From: Bacteroidia bacterium
Lineage (GTDB): Bacteria > Bacteroidota > Bacteroidia > Flavobacteriales > Flavobacteriaceae
Assembly (NCBI GenBank): GCA_030431055.1
Contig: JAUIJA010000001.1
Location: 434,001-498,000 of the forward strand
DNA length: 64,000 bases
Direction of reading: 5' to 3'
Below the pieces are notes generated by a model. It was not told the DNA's origin. It did not search any database and saw only the letters and a program-made list of their open reading frames with translations. How positions within the stretch are numbered: the first letter of the stretch is position 1; the number at the start of each line of letters is the position of its first letter. The translations under genes were made by a program, and so were the position numbers. Positions 41,527-52,062 of this stretch are shown here, piece by piece.

Positions 41527-42288
41527 ATGAATAAAATAATTTACATATTACTTTTATTATTCACTGCAAGTTGCGGTATTTCTGAAGATTGCTTTAAAGG
41601 AAACGGAAGTAAAACAACGCTAACTTTTCCCTATGATAATTTTACAAAAATAAAAGTGTATTCAGGTGTTGGTTTAGTGGTAAAAGAAGGTCCAGAGTAT
41701 GAAGTGAGAATTGAAACGAGAGATAATATAAAAGACAACATAGAAGTTTCTTTAAATGGTGAAATGCTAATTGTAAAAGACAATTCTACTTGTAATATTG
41801 CTAGAGATTATGGTGTTACCACGATTTATGTTACAATTCCTGACGGCACAGTTAATCCGTTAATACAAGAATTAGAATTACATTCAAAAACTGAACAAAT
41901 AATCAAATCAGAAGGAGTTTTACATTCGCCAATTATTCGTTTATTTTCAATGGGTGATGATGGTGATGGTTCTGGTTCAAGCGATTTTTATATAAATACT
42001 GAAACAAGCGGACAATTAGTAGTTGAAACGAATACGATTTCAAATTTTTTTATTAATGGGTATTGTAAAGATGCATTACTAAATTTTTATTTTGGAGAAA
42101 GCCGATTCAACGGACAAAATTTTGAAGTGCAAAATATAAATATTTATCATAGAGGTTCAAACGATATGATTGTAAAGCCAATTCAAAGAATAGAAGGAAA
42201 AATATTGTCAACCGGAAATGTAATTTTAAAAAATAATCCTCCTGAGGTTGAGATTGAGGAATTTTATACAGGAAGATTAATTTTTTGA
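41527..42288 (+). CDS. Lipoprotein with GIN (DUF2807) domain
   Basis: 253 residues. The signal ends TASC with lipidation at Cys16. The mature part has the DUF2807 beta-helix pattern (FPYDNFTKIKVYSGVGLVVKEGPEYEVRIET, LSTGNVILKNNPPEVEIEEF). It is a second DUF2807 protein in the window, 17 kb from the other, and here is attached to a lipid anchor. The role is unknown; beta-helix head domains are often surface adhesins. It follows a REP-like hairpin. Confidence 0.75.
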   Translation: MNKIIYILLLLFTASCGISEDCFKGNGSKTTLTFPYDNFTKIKVYSGVGLVVKEGPEYEVRIETRDNIKDNIEVSLNGEMLIVKDNSTCNIARDYGVTTIYVTIPDGTVNPLIQELELHSKTEQIIKSEGVLHSPIIRLFSMGDDGDGSGSSDFYINTETSGQLVVETNTISNFFINGYCKDALLNFYFGESRFNGQNFEVQNINIYHRGSNDMIVKPIQRIEGKILSTGNVILKNNPPEVEIEEFYTGRLIF

Positions 42289-42356
42289 TTAATATGTGTA
42301 AAGAAAAATACTTTACATTAAAAAATGTCATAAATTTGTTTAAAATTTAGAAAAAT

Positions 42357-42917
42357 ATGAAGATAAGACTTTTAATATTTCTTTTTGTTATTTCACTACT
42401 TTCTTGTAAAAAAGACAAGGAAAATAAAATAGAACAACAAGAAGCTGTTGTTATTGAAGAAGTAGTTAACCCAAACTTTAATTTAGAAATTACAGCTATA
42501 GCTTCAAAAAAAGACGACTTTGCAGTTTATTTTACTGAAGATAATACCATAAATTTTGTAGCTGAAAATGCCGTTTGGGCAGGTATAGAACCAGTAAAAG
42601 AATCAATAATACATTTTGAAATTCCAGATGAAAGAATACCTAGCCATATTCGTTTTGATTTTGGCTTGAATAAAGAGCAAGATTCGGTTGTGGTTAAAAA
42701 TATTAAAGTTAATTACCTTAAAAGTAGCTTTGAATTTAAAGGCTCAGAAATGTTCCAATACTTTAATCAAAACGAACAATTTAAAACAGCAGTCAATACT
42801 TCAAACGGAACTTTAACTATTTATAAAGATGGAAGTGAATATAAAACTCCGTTTTTCTATCCTAATGATAACTTAGTAAACAAAATAAAAGAACTTTTAA
42901 TAGCTTCTCAGCAATAA
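42357..42917 (+). CDS. Small lipoprotein of unknown function
   Basis: 186 residues with a lipobox (SLLSC, Cys17). The mature part is acidic at first (DKENKIEQQEAVVIEEVV), then forms a single compact beta-rich region with IRFDFGLNKEQDSVVVKNIKVNYLKSSFEFKG. No family is recognised. It precedes a strong terminator at 42913-42945, so the rfb transcript probably ends here before the flippase gene. Confidence 0.65.
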   Translation: MKIRLLIFLFVISLLSCKKDKENKIEQQEAVVIEEVVNPNFNLEITAIASKKDDFAVYFTEDNTINFVAENAVWAGIEPVKESIIHFEIPDERIPSHIRFDFGLNKEQDSVVVKNIKVNYLKSSFEFKGSEMFQYFNQNEQFKTAVNTSNGTLTIYKDGSEYKTPFFYPNDNLVNKIKELLIASQQ

Positions 42918-42945
42918 AAAAGTGAGCATTGCTCACTTTTTTATT
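42913..42945. terminator. Intrinsic terminator after the rfb gene block
   Basis: A perfect 15-base stem (core AGTGAGC/GCTCACT), loop ATT, flanked by A and T runs. Confidence 0.88.
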
Positions 42946-42972
42946 TCGCTAAATTATCCTTAACTTGCTTTA

Positions 42973-44256
42973 ATGTTTCAGCTCCTAAAATCAATTTTCT
43001 TTAAAGAACAAATACAAAAACTTGGAATTTACGGATTTGGACAATTATTTAACTTAGTTACTCCTTTATTAGTTGCTCCTTATATAATTTCTGTTTGTGG
43101 GGAAGAAAATTATGGAAAAATTGCTGTAGGTATGGCTATAGCTTTTTTTTTAGTAGTTTTTATCGATTTTGGTTCAGAAATTTCGGGAGTTAGAGAAATT
43201 GCAGTTAATAGAGATAATATTGCTGCTTTAAATAAGATTTTTTCTACAACTTATGGCGTTAAGTTTTTTATACTTCTTTTGATATTAGCGATAAGTTCTA
43301 TTTTATTTTTATCGTTTGATTATTTCAGACAGGAAAGTCAGCTTTTCTTTTTAAGTTTATCGATTTTAATAGGCCAATTTATCAATCCAACATGGTTTCT
43401 TCAAGGTGTTGAAAATGTCAAGCACATTACATTGCTTAATATTTTATCTAAAGTTTTCTATTTAATCTGTGTTTTTCTTTTTGTAAAAGAGAAACCTGAT
43501 TATGTATACATAAATCTATATTGGGGTTTAGGAATGATCTTAGGTAATAGCCTTGTAGTTTTTATGTTAATAAAGCAATATAAATTTAAAATTATAGGCC
43601 AAAAAAGAAATGATTTAAAAAAACATTTTAAAAAAGATTTTTCGATTTTTTCTTCTCAAATTTTTGTTTCACTTCAACTATATGCACCAGTGGTTCTAGT
43701 TAGCTTTTTTGGTAATAATTTATTAGCAGGACAGTATAGAATTATTGAACAAATTATTGTTGTTTTTAGAACATATATCCTATTGTTTTTTAATTATACT
43801 TATCCTCGAGTGTGTTATTTACTGTCTTTAGATTATAAAAAAGGGATAAAATCTTGGATACAATTTAACGGATTAAATTTTTGTTTTGTTTTAATTGCCA
43901 TGTCTGTTTTTTATTTTTTATCATATCAACTAGTTTCATATTTTAGTCACGAAAATTTAATAGAACTGAGTAATTTACTTAAAATTGCGGTTTTTATACC
44001 TGTTTTGTTTGCTATTTCTGTACCATTAAAACAATTAGTATTAGCGTTTAATTATAATAAGTTTTATGTTTATTCTACATATTTAATTGTGCTTTTTTGC
44101 TTAATTTTAATAGTTGTTTTATTAGAAAAATTCGATTTAAAAGGTGTTTTTTATTCTCTTATTCTAACAGAGTTACTAGCAATAATTTTTTATCTTTACC
44201 GAATAGTTAAAGAAAAAAAAAGTGTTCCATTCAATAGTACAAAAACTGCTGATTAA
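42973..44256 (+). CDS. Wzx-type O-antigen flippase
   Basis: 427 residues with about 12 hydrophobic segments. The N-terminal pattern GFGQLFNLVTPLLVAPYIISVCGEENYGKIAVGMAI and GSEISGVREIA are typical of polysaccharide-biosynthesis MATE-like flippases (Wzx). It moves undecaprenyl-linked repeat units across the inner membrane. Asn- and Phe-rich composition with low GC is typical of O-antigen loci. It overlaps the acyltransferase start by 35 bases. Confidence 0.88.
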   Translation: MFQLLKSIFFKEQIQKLGIYGFGQLFNLVTPLLVAPYIISVCGEENYGKIAVGMAIAFFLVVFIDFGSEISGVREIAVNRDNIAALNKIFSTTYGVKFFILLLILAISSILFLSFDYFRQESQLFFLSLSILIGQFINPTWFLQGVENVKHITLLNILSKVFYLICVFLFVKEKPDYVYINLYWGLGMILGNSLVVFMLIKQYKFKIIGQKRNDLKKHFKKDFSIFSSQIFVSLQLYAPVVLVSFFGNNLLAGQYRIIEQIIVVFRTYILLFFNYTYPRVCYLLSLDYKKGIKSWIQFNGLNFCFVLIAMSVFYFLSYQLVSYFSHENLIELSNLLKIAVFIPVLFAISVPLKQLVLAFNYNKFYVYSTYLIVLFCLILIVVLLEKFDLKGVFYSLILTELLAIIFYLYRIVKEKKSVPFNSTKTAD

Positions 44257-44908
44257 ATCAGGGAAGAATTATATTTTAGATTCTAATATCCCAAACGGGT
44301 TGTTGTTTTATACTATTTATAAAAGAATAGTAATGCTAATTAGAGGAATACTATTTCTAAGAAAGAAAGTTTTTTTAGGAAAATCATGCATTATTCTTAA
44401 CAAAAAAAATTTTCAATTAGGTAAAAATGTTACTATTGAAAAATATACCGAATTAGATGGATATGCTTCAAACAAAATAATACTTGGAAACAATGTAAAA
44501 ATTGGAGCTTATTCAAAATTATTATCGACAAGTCATTTAGCAACTTATGGTAAGGGACTTTCAGTAGGAAACAACTCTGCTGTAGGAGATTTTACGCATT
44601 TTGGAGCTTCAGGTGGAATAGAAATTGGAAATGATGTTATCATGGGTTCTTATATTAGTTTTCATTCTGAAAATCATAATTTTGAAGATACATCAAAATT
44701 AATAAGAGAGCAAGGAGTTAACTCAAAAGGGATTATAATTGGAAATAATGTTTGGGTTGGTGCAAAAGTTACTTTTTTAGATGGAACAAAAATTGGAAAT
44801 AATTGTGTAGTAGCGGCTGGAGCAGTAGTTAATGGAGAATTTCCTAACAATGTTGTTGTAGGTGGAGTTCCAGCAAAAATATTAAAACAGATAAAAAGTG
44901 AAAATTAA
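44222..44908 (+). CDS. Hexapeptide-repeat (LbH) acyltransferase
   Basis: 228 residues with a GTG start that overlaps the flippase by 35 bases. The alternative first ATG at 44333 (MLIRGILFLRKK) would drop a well-formed N-terminus (IKSGKNYILDSNIPNGLLFYTIYKRIVM), so I keep the GTG. The left-handed beta-helix is visible as isoleucine/valine/leucine hexads: LGNNVKIGAYSKLLS, GVNSKGIIIGNNVWVGAKVTFLDGTKIGNNCVVAAGAVV. This is the WcaF/maltose-acetyltransferase-type superfamily. It probably adds acetyl groups to a sugar of the polysaccharide. Confidence 0.85.
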   Translation: MFHSIVQKLLIKSGKNYILDSNIPNGLLFYTIYKRIVMLIRGILFLRKKVFLGKSCIILNKKNFQLGKNVTIEKYTELDGYASNKIILGNNVKIGAYSKLLSTSHLATYGKGLSVGNNSAVGDFTHFGASGGIEIGNDVIMGSYISFHSENHNFEDTSKLIREQGVNSKGIIIGNNVWVGAKVTFLDGTKIGNNCVVAAGAVVNGEFPNNVVVGGVPAKILKQIKSEN

Positions 44909-46124
44909 TTTAAAGAAAGACTTTTTATACAATCTTTTTTTCGCTTTTTGCGTCATAATTCCATTTTTTAATAATTATGAGCTATCTTTTTTATGTTGGT
45001 TTTTTGCATTGATTTTTACTCTAAAAAAAAGATATTCATTACGTTTTATTACGTATCTATCCTTCTTTGTTTTAATTTTTATTTTTAGTTTTATTGTAGG
45101 CTTGTTCTATAATCATAAATTATACTTTGTTTTGCGGGATATTAGTTATTTGTTAAAGCCTATTTTTGGTCTTTTAATTGGGTATCAATTTTATAAAAAC
45201 AATATTAAATCACCATTTAAGTTTTTACTTAATGCGGGTGTTTTAATGGCTTTTATCCATTTGATTTTAGTTGGATATGGTGTTTTTATTAAAGGGGCTA
45301 CTAGTGTTGCTTCTATACGTTTTTATGGCGGATACTTTAATGATTTTGAGGTGTATACTTTAATTATTTTAATATTTCATAAAAAGCTAAATGTTAATAT
45401 TTCTAAAAAAAAATATTTAACATATTTAATAATTTTAGGGTTGTCTAGCTTTTTTTATTTAGCTAGAACAAACTTTATCCAATTTGTTATACTCTTCTTA
45501 GCACTAAAAGAATGGTTAAGAATAACACCTAAAACAATTTCCTTAGGAATCGTCTCAGTTATACTACTAAGTCTATCATATTTTGCAATTTATCAGTATA
45601 ATCCTAAAAGAAATGGAGGGGCTTTTGACGAGTTTTTATACAAAGTTAAATTAATTCCACTTGAAGCGTTTGCTACAAAAATAAATCGATATGATTGGAA
45701 AGATTTTCATGATCATTATAGGTCTTATGAAAATGTGAGGACAGTTGAGCAAATGTCTTACCACAATTCTTTTTTATTTGGAGAAGGTATTGGTTCTCAA
45801 GTAGACTTAAAGCAAAAAGTATATTTAGGAGATATGTATTTAAGGAAAATATCCATTTTACATAATGGATATATGACTATTTTGTTGAAGTCTGGAGTTT
45901 TTGGTTTGCTTCTTTTAATTGGTTCAATTGCATTTTTGTTTCTAAAATTTCCCTCAATTAATGATGTTGATAAAAATATAAATTTGTTCTTTTTAGGAAC
46001 TGGAGTCTTTCTTATTATTTCCTACTGGGTTTTTATGGGTTTTTATAATTTATTAGATTCAAAATCTATTTTAATAGGATTTTTGTTTGCTTACAAGAGT
46101 AGTTTAAAGGCTAGAATAACATGA
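44898..46124 (+). CDS. O-antigen polymerase-like membrane protein (Wzy)
   Basis: 408 residues with about 10-12 transmembrane helices and a large loop (residues 230-310: [22 protein letters not shown]...[15 protein letters not shown]), the shape of Wzy polymerases, which are recognised mostly by topology. It starts with GTG and overlaps the acyltransferase by 11 bases. Its place beside Wzx and a Wzz-like protein supports a role as the O-unit polymerase; the other candidate is the ligase-like protein at 48374. Confidence 0.65.
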   Translation: MKINLKKDFLYNLFFAFCVIIPFFNNYELSFLCWFFALIFTLKKRYSLRFITYLSFFVLIFIFSFIVGLFYNHKLYFVLRDISYLLKPIFGLLIGYQFYKNNIKSPFKFLLNAGVLMAFIHLILVGYGVFIKGATSVASIRFYGGYFNDFEVYTLIILIFHKKLNVNISKKKYLTYLIILGLSSFFYLARTNFIQFVILFLALKEWLRITPKTISLGIVSVILLSLSYFAIYQYNPKRNGGAFDEFLYKVKLIPLEAFATKINRYDWKDFHDHYRSYENVRTVEQMSYHNSFLFGEGIGSQVDLKQKVYLGDMYLRKISILHNGYMTILLKSGVFGLLLLIGSIAFLFLKFPSINDVDKNINLFFLGTGVFLIISYWVFMGFYNLLDSKSILIGFLFAYKSSLKARIT

Positions 46125-47269
46125 AAAACATCCTTTTCATACATCAATCTGCAGAACTGTACGGTTCAGATAAAACACTTTTACAACTCTTGCAAAATTT
46201 AGATAAAAAGAGGTTTTATCCTGTAGTAGTTTTGCCCTCAAATGGACCTTTAAAAGAAGAGTTAAAAAAAAATAATATTGAGGTAGAAATAGCTCCAGTT
46301 TTAAAACTTTACAGAGGATTGGTGAAACCCCAAAATACAATAAAGTTTTTTTTTGAGATAAGTACAGGATTAAAAACACTAAAACAATTACATAAAACGC
46401 ACAAGTTTGACATAGTTTACTCTAATACACTTGCTGTTTTACTTGGACTTTTATTTGCTTGGAGAAAATCAATAAAACATATTTGGCATGTACATGAAAT
46501 TATAGAAAAGCCTACATTTTTTAAAAAAGCATTTATAAAATTACTGTCATTAAGTTCAACAGAAACTATAATTTTCAACTCAATAGCAACTCAAAAATTT
46601 TGGTCAGTAAATTCACAAATTAGAAATAAAGGTTTTGTTGTTTGGAATGGAATTGAAGACAACTTTGAAGGTAAGCCTAAAAAAGTAGAGTTAGTTAGAA
46701 AAAATTTATTTCATTCTAATAAAGATGAAATTATCATTGGGCTTGTTGGAAGAATAAGTAGATGGAAAGGACAATTCCTTTTACTTGAAGCATTTCAAAA
46801 ACTTTCTTTAAAATATTCAAACATAAAACTTGTTTTTATTGGTGATACACCGCCTAATCAAAAACATTTTAAAGAAAACCTTAAAACTGAAATCCAACAA
46901 AATAATTTAGAGAACAAAGTTTTAATAATTCCTTTTCAAAATGAAATTAATAATGTTTGGCAAGCAATAGATATAGTTGCTGTTCCTTCAACTGAACCAG
47001 AACCTTTCGGAATGGTTGCAATAGAAGCCATGGCGGCATCTAAGCCTGTTATTGCTGCAAATCATGGCGGATTACAGGAAATTGTTGTAAATAACAAAAC
47101 AGGTTATTTGTTCGAGCCTAATAATGTTGAGAGTTTAGAAAGCGTACTAGAAGAGCTGATTTTAAATGAAGAAAGGAGAATTGAATTTGGTGTAGAAGGT
47201 AAAAATCGAGTGAAAAACAACTTCACTGTTACTAAATATGTTGAAAAGATAGAAAGAATACTGACCTAA
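46121..47269 (+). CDS. Family 4 glycosyltransferase
   Basis: 382 residues with the GT-B two-domain fold. The C-terminal nucleotide-sugar site motif is [44 protein letters not shown] (E-x7-E). The N-terminal half begins [25 protein letters not shown] with a conserved glycine loop. It transfers a sugar to the growing O-unit; donor and linkage are unknown. The start overlaps the preceding polymerase stop by four bases (ATGA). Confidence 0.9.
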   Translation: MKNILFIHQSAELYGSDKTLLQLLQNLDKKRFYPVVVLPSNGPLKEELKKNNIEVEIAPVLKLYRGLVKPQNTIKFFFEISTGLKTLKQLHKTHKFDIVYSNTLAVLLGLLFAWRKSIKHIWHVHEIIEKPTFFKKAFIKLLSLSSTETIIFNSIATQKFWSVNSQIRNKGFVVWNGIEDNFEGKPKKVELVRKNLFHSNKDEIIIGLVGRISRWKGQFLLLEAFQKLSLKYSNIKLVFIGDTPPNQKHFKENLKTEIQQNNLENKVLIIPFQNEINNVWQAIDIVAVPSTEPEPFGMVAIEAMAASKPVIAANHGGLQEIVVNNKTGYLFEPNNVESLESVLEELILNEERRIEFGVEGKNRVKNNFTVTKYVEKIERILT

Positions 47270-47322
47270 TTCTTTTTTAAAAAACTAAAAGTTATATTTT
47301 TGTTCCCTAATTAGGGAGAAAA

Positions 47323-48441
47323 ATGAAAATAGCCATTTTAGGCACAAGAGGAATTCCAAATTACTACGGAGGGTTTGAACAATTTGCAGAGTTTTTTTCT
47401 GTTTTTTTAGCAGAAAAAGGACATGAAGTTTATTGTTACAATTCTCATAATCATAAATACCAAGAAAAAACATTTAACGGAGTAAATATTATCCATCAGT
47501 ATGATCCAGAATATAGATTTGGCACTTTCGGGCAATTCATTTACGATTTTAATTGTATTATAGATTCTAGAAAAAGAAATTTTGATATTATCTTACAACT
47601 TGGATATACTAGTAATTCCATTTGGTTTTTTTTACTTCCTAAAAAGCCAATCATCATTACTAATATGGATGGAATTGAGTGGAAACGCTCAAAATATTCA
47701 AAACCAGTTCAACAGTTTTTAAAGTTTGCAGAACGATTAGCCGCAAAGAGAAGCGATTTTTTAGTTTCTGATTCCTTAGGTATTCAAACTTTTCTTAAAA
47801 AAAGATATAAAAAAGAGTCAACATATATTGCCTACGGAGCTCACTTATTTAACAATCCAGATGAAACCATTTTAGCCGAATATAAGGTTGAAAAAGGAAA
47901 GTACAATATGATAATGGCACGCTTCGAACCAGAAAACAATTTAGATATGGTTTTAGAAGGCGTAGCGTTAAACAAGGAAGGTTTAACTCCAATCTTAGTT
48001 ATTGGAAATCATAACACAAAATACGGAAAGTATTTGAAAAATAAATTCAAAGAATATTCTAATATTCGTTTTTTAGGTGGGATTTATAATTTGGAACATT
48101 TAAATAATCTTCGATATTTTTCCAATCTTTATTTTCATGGACATTCAGTTGGAGGAACCAATCCTTCACTTCTTGAAGCTATGGCTTCTCAAGCATTAGT
48201 GATAGCACATAATAATGACTTTAACAAAGGAGTTCTAAAAGAAAACGCCTATTATTTTTTGAATGCAGAAGAAGTTAAGAAAATTTTAAATTCTGTTAAA
48301 AAAAGTGATAACTTGCAGTTTGTTCAAAATAACTTTGAAGCAATTGAGAATAACTTTAATTGGAAGACCATAAATGAGCAGTATTTACAGCTATTCGAAG
48401 AATGTATGGAACTCTCTAAAAGAGAATTCCCAAAAAGATAA
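47323..48441 (+). CDS. DUF1972-type glycosyltransferase (rhamnosyltransferase-like)
   Basis: 372 residues. The N-terminus MKIAILGTRGIPNYYGGFEQFAE is the diagnostic DUF1972/Glycos_transf_4 opening found in rhamnosyltransferases. A GT-B second half includes GGIYNLEHLNNLRYFSNLYFHGHSVGGTNPSLLEAMASQALVIAHNN. Since dTDP-rhamnose genes are in the same cluster, transfer of rhamnose is an attractive inference. It overlaps the downstream ligase-like ORF by 68 bases, which is long for a genuine overlap. Confidence 0.88.
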   Translation: MKIAILGTRGIPNYYGGFEQFAEFFSVFLAEKGHEVYCYNSHNHKYQEKTFNGVNIIHQYDPEYRFGTFGQFIYDFNCIIDSRKRNFDIILQLGYTSNSIWFFLLPKKPIIITNMDGIEWKRSKYSKPVQQFLKFAERLAAKRSDFLVSDSLGIQTFLKKRYKKESTYIAYGAHLFNNPDETILAEYKVEKGKYNMIMARFEPENNLDMVLEGVALNKEGLTPILVIGNHNTKYGKYLKNKFKEYSNIRFLGGIYNLEHLNNLRYFSNLYFHGHSVGGTNPSLLEAMASQALVIAHNNDFNKGVLKENAYYFLNAEEVKKILNSVKKSDNLQFVQNNFEAIENNFNWKTINEQYLQLFEECMELSKREFPKR

Positions 48442-49720
48442 ATCCTTTCCTTTTTTACTGTTGCTGTGTTGTACAATTCCGTTATCCTTAGGAATAAATA
48501 ATATAGCACTTGTACTATTTATTTTAACATCTTTGTTTTTTAATTTTCACAAATTAAATGTAAAAACCGCCCTATTAATTCCGATTATCTTTTTCTTGTT
48601 AATGGCGTGCTCTTACTTTTGGAGTATCGACACAAAATTAACACTCAAAGCTATTCCTAAAGAATTGAGTTTACTTTTAATTCCAATGATTTTTTCTCTT
48701 AGAGAGCTTTTAACAAAGAAGCAATTAAACTTTGTTTTTAAAGCTTATTCTTATAGCATTGCAGTATATGCACTTTACTTTCTTTTAAGAGCAATTATTA
48801 GGTATTTTTTAATAGGTGACTCAAGAGTGTTTTTCTATCATGGAGATTATGATAACGACTTTGGTTTAGTTTCAAAATCTTTAAATGCTATCCACGTTTC
48901 TGTTTTTGTTGCAACAGCATATTTTATACTATTGGTTGAAAAAAACAAAGAAAAAATCACGTATTTTTCTTTAGGATTATTAGCGTTTTTTTTAGTACTA
49001 CTATCTTCTAAAAATATAGTTTTAGTTTTCTTTTTAATAAATGTAATCTATTTCTTTTTTTATACTAAAGAATCAAATCGAATGCGTTTGCGAAACATTG
49101 CTATTGTTGTTATTGGTATTGGTTGTGTGTTGTTATTTAGTAAAATTAAAGAAAGATTTCAAGTAGAATTTCAATCGAATACAAAAGAAAGCATAAGTCC
49201 AAATGTTGTTCAGAATGTTCCAAAAGGTGTAAATTATGTAAGTATTTATGAAGCATGGAATAATGAAAATTTTACACCAAATGATTTTTTTCCAGGAACT
49301 TCTTTCCGCGTTTATCAAGCAAGGTTGTTCTTTGATTTTTTAAAAGAAGAACCTATTTTTTGGAAAGGTTTTGGATTAAACGCATCTTATTCAAAAATTG
49401 AAGAAAAAGGAAAAGAATATAATGTGTTTTTAGGAAATGAAGTATATAGTGGCTATCAAACAAAGAACTTCCATAATCAATATATTCAAACTTTTGCAGA
49501 GTTAGGTTTTATAGGTTTTTTGTTGATGATAAGTATGTTGTTTATTTTGCTTTACAACGGAATAAAGAACAAAGATTTTAGTCAATTTGCTTTCGTAATT
49601 TTAATGATAAGTTTATTTTTGACCGAGTCATTTTTGTGGAGACAAAGAGGAGTTGTTTTTTTTAGTATATTCTATTCTTTATTTTGCATTAAGAATAGTC
49701 TAAAAAACGTAAATAAATGA
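48374..49720 (+). CDS. O-antigen ligase family membrane protein (WaaL/Wzy-like)
   Basis: 448 residues with about 11 membrane segments. It has the family layout with a long periplasmic loop (about 290-350) carrying the pattern [53 protein letters not shown]; the H-x-x-Y-x-Q portion is typical of the ligase/polymerase superfamily. It may join finished O-antigen to lipid A-core or act as a second polymerase. The ATG at 48374 lies inside the previous gene by 68 bases; no closer in-frame start of the ATG type exists. Confidence 0.75.
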   Translation: MSSIYSYSKNVWNSLKENSQKDKSFPFLLLLCCTIPLSLGINNIALVLFILTSLFFNFHKLNVKTALLIPIIFFLLMACSYFWSIDTKLTLKAIPKELSLLLIPMIFSLRELLTKKQLNFVFKAYSYSIAVYALYFLLRAIIRYFLIGDSRVFFYHGDYDNDFGLVSKSLNAIHVSVFVATAYFILLVEKNKEKITYFSLGLLAFFLVLLSSKNIVLVFFLINVIYFFFYTKESNRMRLRNIAIVVIGIGCVLLFSKIKERFQVEFQSNTKESISPNVVQNVPKGVNYVSIYEAWNNENFTPNDFFPGTSFRVYQARLFFDFLKEEPIFWKGFGLNASYSKIEEKGKEYNVFLGNEVYSGYQTKNFHNQYIQTFAELGFIGFLLMISMLFILLYNGIKNKDFSQFAFVILMISLFLTESFLWRQRGVVFFSIFYSLFCIKNSLKNVNK

Positions 49721-50700
49721 AAAGAGTATTAATAACAGGTGCGGCTGGGTTTTTAGGCTCGCATCTTTGCGATAGATTTATAGCTGAAGGCTATTTTGTA
49801 ATAGGCATGGATAATCTTATTACAGGCGATTTAAAAAATATCGAACATCTTTTTAAAGAGAAAAATTTCGAATTTTATCATCATGATGTAACAAAGTTTG
49901 TTCACGTTCCTGGTAAATTAGATTATATTTTACATTTTGCTTCGCCAGCAAGTCCTATAGATTATTTAAAAATTCCTATTCAAACTTTAAAAGTTGGTGC
50001 AATGGGAACACATAATCTTTTAGGTTTAGCAAGAGCTAAAAAGGCACGCATTTTAATTGCCTCTACTTCCGAAGTTTATGGTGATCCACTTATTCATCCA
50101 CAAACGGAAGAATACTACGGAAATGTAAATACGATTGGTCCGCGCGGAGTTTATGACGAAGCAAAACGCTATCAAGAAGCAATTACAATGGCATATCATA
50201 CATTTCACGGATTAGAAACCAGAATCTTAAGAATTTTTAATACATACGGACCTAGAATGCGATTGAATGATGGTCGAGTAATCCCAGCATTTATTGGTCA
50301 AGCACTACGTGGAGAAGATTTAACTGTTTTTGGAGATGGAAGTCAAACGCGTTCATTTTGTTATGTAGATGATCAAGTAGAAGGAATTTGGCGTTTATTA
50401 CATTCTGATTATCATTTGCCTGTTAATGTTGGAAATCCAGATGAAATAACAATTAAAGATTTTGCAGAAGAAATTATCAAGTTAACAGGTACTGATCAAA
50501 AAATTATTTATCAGCCTTTACCAAAAGATGATCCTATGCAACGTCAGCCTAATATTGATAAAGCAAAAGAAATTTTAGGTTGGGAACCAAAAGTAGGAAG
50601 AGAAGAAGGAATGAAATTAACATACGAATATTTCAAATCACTTTCTCCTGAAGAATTAGCTAAAGAAGAACATAAAGATTTTTCAAAGTATATTTACTAA
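49717..50700 (+). CDS. UDP-glucuronate decarboxylase (UDP-xylose synthase)
   Basis: 327 residues. SDR-family motifs: [15 protein letters not shown] (NAD+), [30 protein letters not shown], the [16 protein letters not shown] and [15 protein letters not shown] (YxxxK) signature of UXS, and [24 protein letters not shown]. This pattern is the UDP-xylose synthase subfamily. It oxidises UDP-glucuronate to UDP-xylose. It overlaps the preceding gene stop by four bases (ATGA). UDP-xylose would be a donor for a polysaccharide sugar. Confidence 0.88.
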   Translation: MKRVLITGAAGFLGSHLCDRFIAEGYFVIGMDNLITGDLKNIEHLFKEKNFEFYHHDVTKFVHVPGKLDYILHFASPASPIDYLKIPIQTLKVGAMGTHNLLGLARAKKARILIASTSEVYGDPLIHPQTEEYYGNVNTIGPRGVYDEAKRYQEAITMAYHTFHGLETRILRIFNTYGPRMRLNDGRVIPAFIGQALRGEDLTVFGDGSQTRSFCYVDDQVEGIWRLLHSDYHLPVNVGNPDEITIKDFAEEIIKLTGTDQKIIYQPLPKDDPMQRQPNIDKAKEILGWEPKVGREEGMKLTYEYFKSLSPEELAKEEHKDFSKYIY

Positions 50701-50706
50701 GCTTTT

Positions 50707-52062
50707 ATGCAAAAACGATATTCAAAATACTTAAGACCTATAAGCTATATCTTAGATTTAGTAGCGGTCTTAATTTTATTTCCATTTTTCTTTGAAAAAC
50801 TGGGCGTGAATATGTTTTTGTTTGGAAGCTATCTTGTTTTTACTTGGATAATTTTAGCTTTTTTCTCAAAATTATATGAAGTTTACCGTTTTACATCTCC
50901 AGTAGAAATTTTAGCGAAAATAGCTAAGCAACTAGTGCTTTTTTTATTGGTGATTGTTGCTTTTTTTCCGTTTTATAAAAAAGCGGTTTTTAGTGGTACA
51001 GCTATTGCTTGGTATATTTTATCTTTAACAGGTATTGTCCTTGTTTTAAAGAGCATTCTATTCTATTACTTAAAAAAGTATAGGATTGTTACAGGAAATA
51101 ATTTTAGAAATACAATTATTATTGGTTATTCAAAAGAAGCAATTAACCTTAAAAACATCTTTGAAAATCGCCAAGATTATGGTTATCGTTTCAAAGGTTT
51201 TTTTTCCGATAAAAAATCGAATGAACACATAAAAGGCAAAATAGAAGAAATTCAAAATTTCTGTTTAGAAGAAAAGATAGATGAAATTTACTGTTCACTA
51301 AATGAAATTTCTAATGAAAAACTGAAACAATTAGTAGAATTTACAGATCAAAATAAAATCGGATTAAAGTTTATACCTGATACTAAAACAATCTATTCTA
51401 AAAATTTAAAAATAGATTATTATGAAATGTTTCCAGTTTTATCGCTTCAAAAAACAACACTTCATGATCCTTTAATTCAGTTTTTTAAAAGATTTTTTGA
51501 TATTATGTTTTCATTATTTGTAAGTGTTTTTGTGCTTTCTTGGCTAACACCTTTAATGGCAATATTAATAAAGTTAGAATCTAAAGGGCCAGTTTTTTTT
51601 AAACAAAGCCGACCTGGGTTAAACGAAGAAGAGTTTATTTGTTACAAGTTTCGTTCAATGAAAGTAAACTTTACTACAGAAACGGAAGCATCAAGAAACG
51701 ACCCTAGAGTTACTAAAATTGGAAAATTTATTCGTAAAACTAGTTTAGATGAACTGCCTCAATTTTTCAATGTTTTAATGGGAGATATGTCTATCGTAGG
51801 ACCAAGACCCCATCTCTGGTCTCAAAACAAAACATATGCGAATAAGATTAAAAAGTATATGGTTCGTCATTATGTTAAGCCAGGAATTACCGGTTTAGCT
51901 CAAGTAAAAGGTTATCGAGGTGAAATAGAAACTGATGACGACATGGTCAATCGCATAAAATATGATGTTTTTTATATTGAAAATTGGTCTTTTTTTCTAG
52001 ACATTAAAATTATATTGCAAACAGTTATCAATATCTTTAAAGGCGAAGAAAAGGCATACTAA
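50707..52062 (+). CDS. Polyprenyl glycosylphosphotransferase (WcaJ-like initiating enzyme)
   Basis: 451 residues. About four to five N-terminal membrane helices, a CoA-binding-like middle region (NTIIIGYSKEAINLKNIF..), and a C-terminal Bac_transf domain: KRFFDIMFSLFVSVFVLS, KGPVFFKQSRPGLNEEEFICYKFRSMK, SLDELPQFFNVLMGDMSIVGPRPHL and VKPGITGLAQVKGYRGE. The enzyme transfers a sugar phosphate to undecaprenyl phosphate, the initiating step of O-unit or capsule assembly. It overlaps the next gene by one base. Confidence 0.93.
   Translation: MQKRYSKYLRPISYILDLVAVLILFPFFFEKLGVNMFLFGSYLVFTWIILAFFSKLYEVYRFTSPVEILAKIAKQLVLFLLVIVAFFPFYKKAVFSGTAIAWYILSLTGIVLVLKSILFYYLKKYRIVTGNNFRNTIIIGYSKEAINLKNIFENRQDYGYRFKGFFSDKKSNEHIKGKIEEIQNFCLEEKIDEIYCSLNEISNEKLKQLVEFTDQNKIGLKFIPDTKTIYSKNLKIDYYEMFPVLSLQKTTLHDPLIQFFKRFFDIMFSLFVSVFVLSWLTPLMAILIKLESKGPVFFKQSRPGLNEEEFICYKFRSMKVNFTTETEASRNDPRVTKIGKFIRKTSLDELPQFFNVLMGDMSIVGPRPHLWSQNKTYANKIKKYMVRHYVKPGITGLAQVKGYRGEIETDDDMVNRIKYDVFYIENWSFFLDIKIILQTVINIFKGEEKAY

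Noticed and set aside
42107..42331. Minus-strand ORF of 74 residues over a lipoprotein gene end
   Set aside because: Antisense shadow without motif or promoter.
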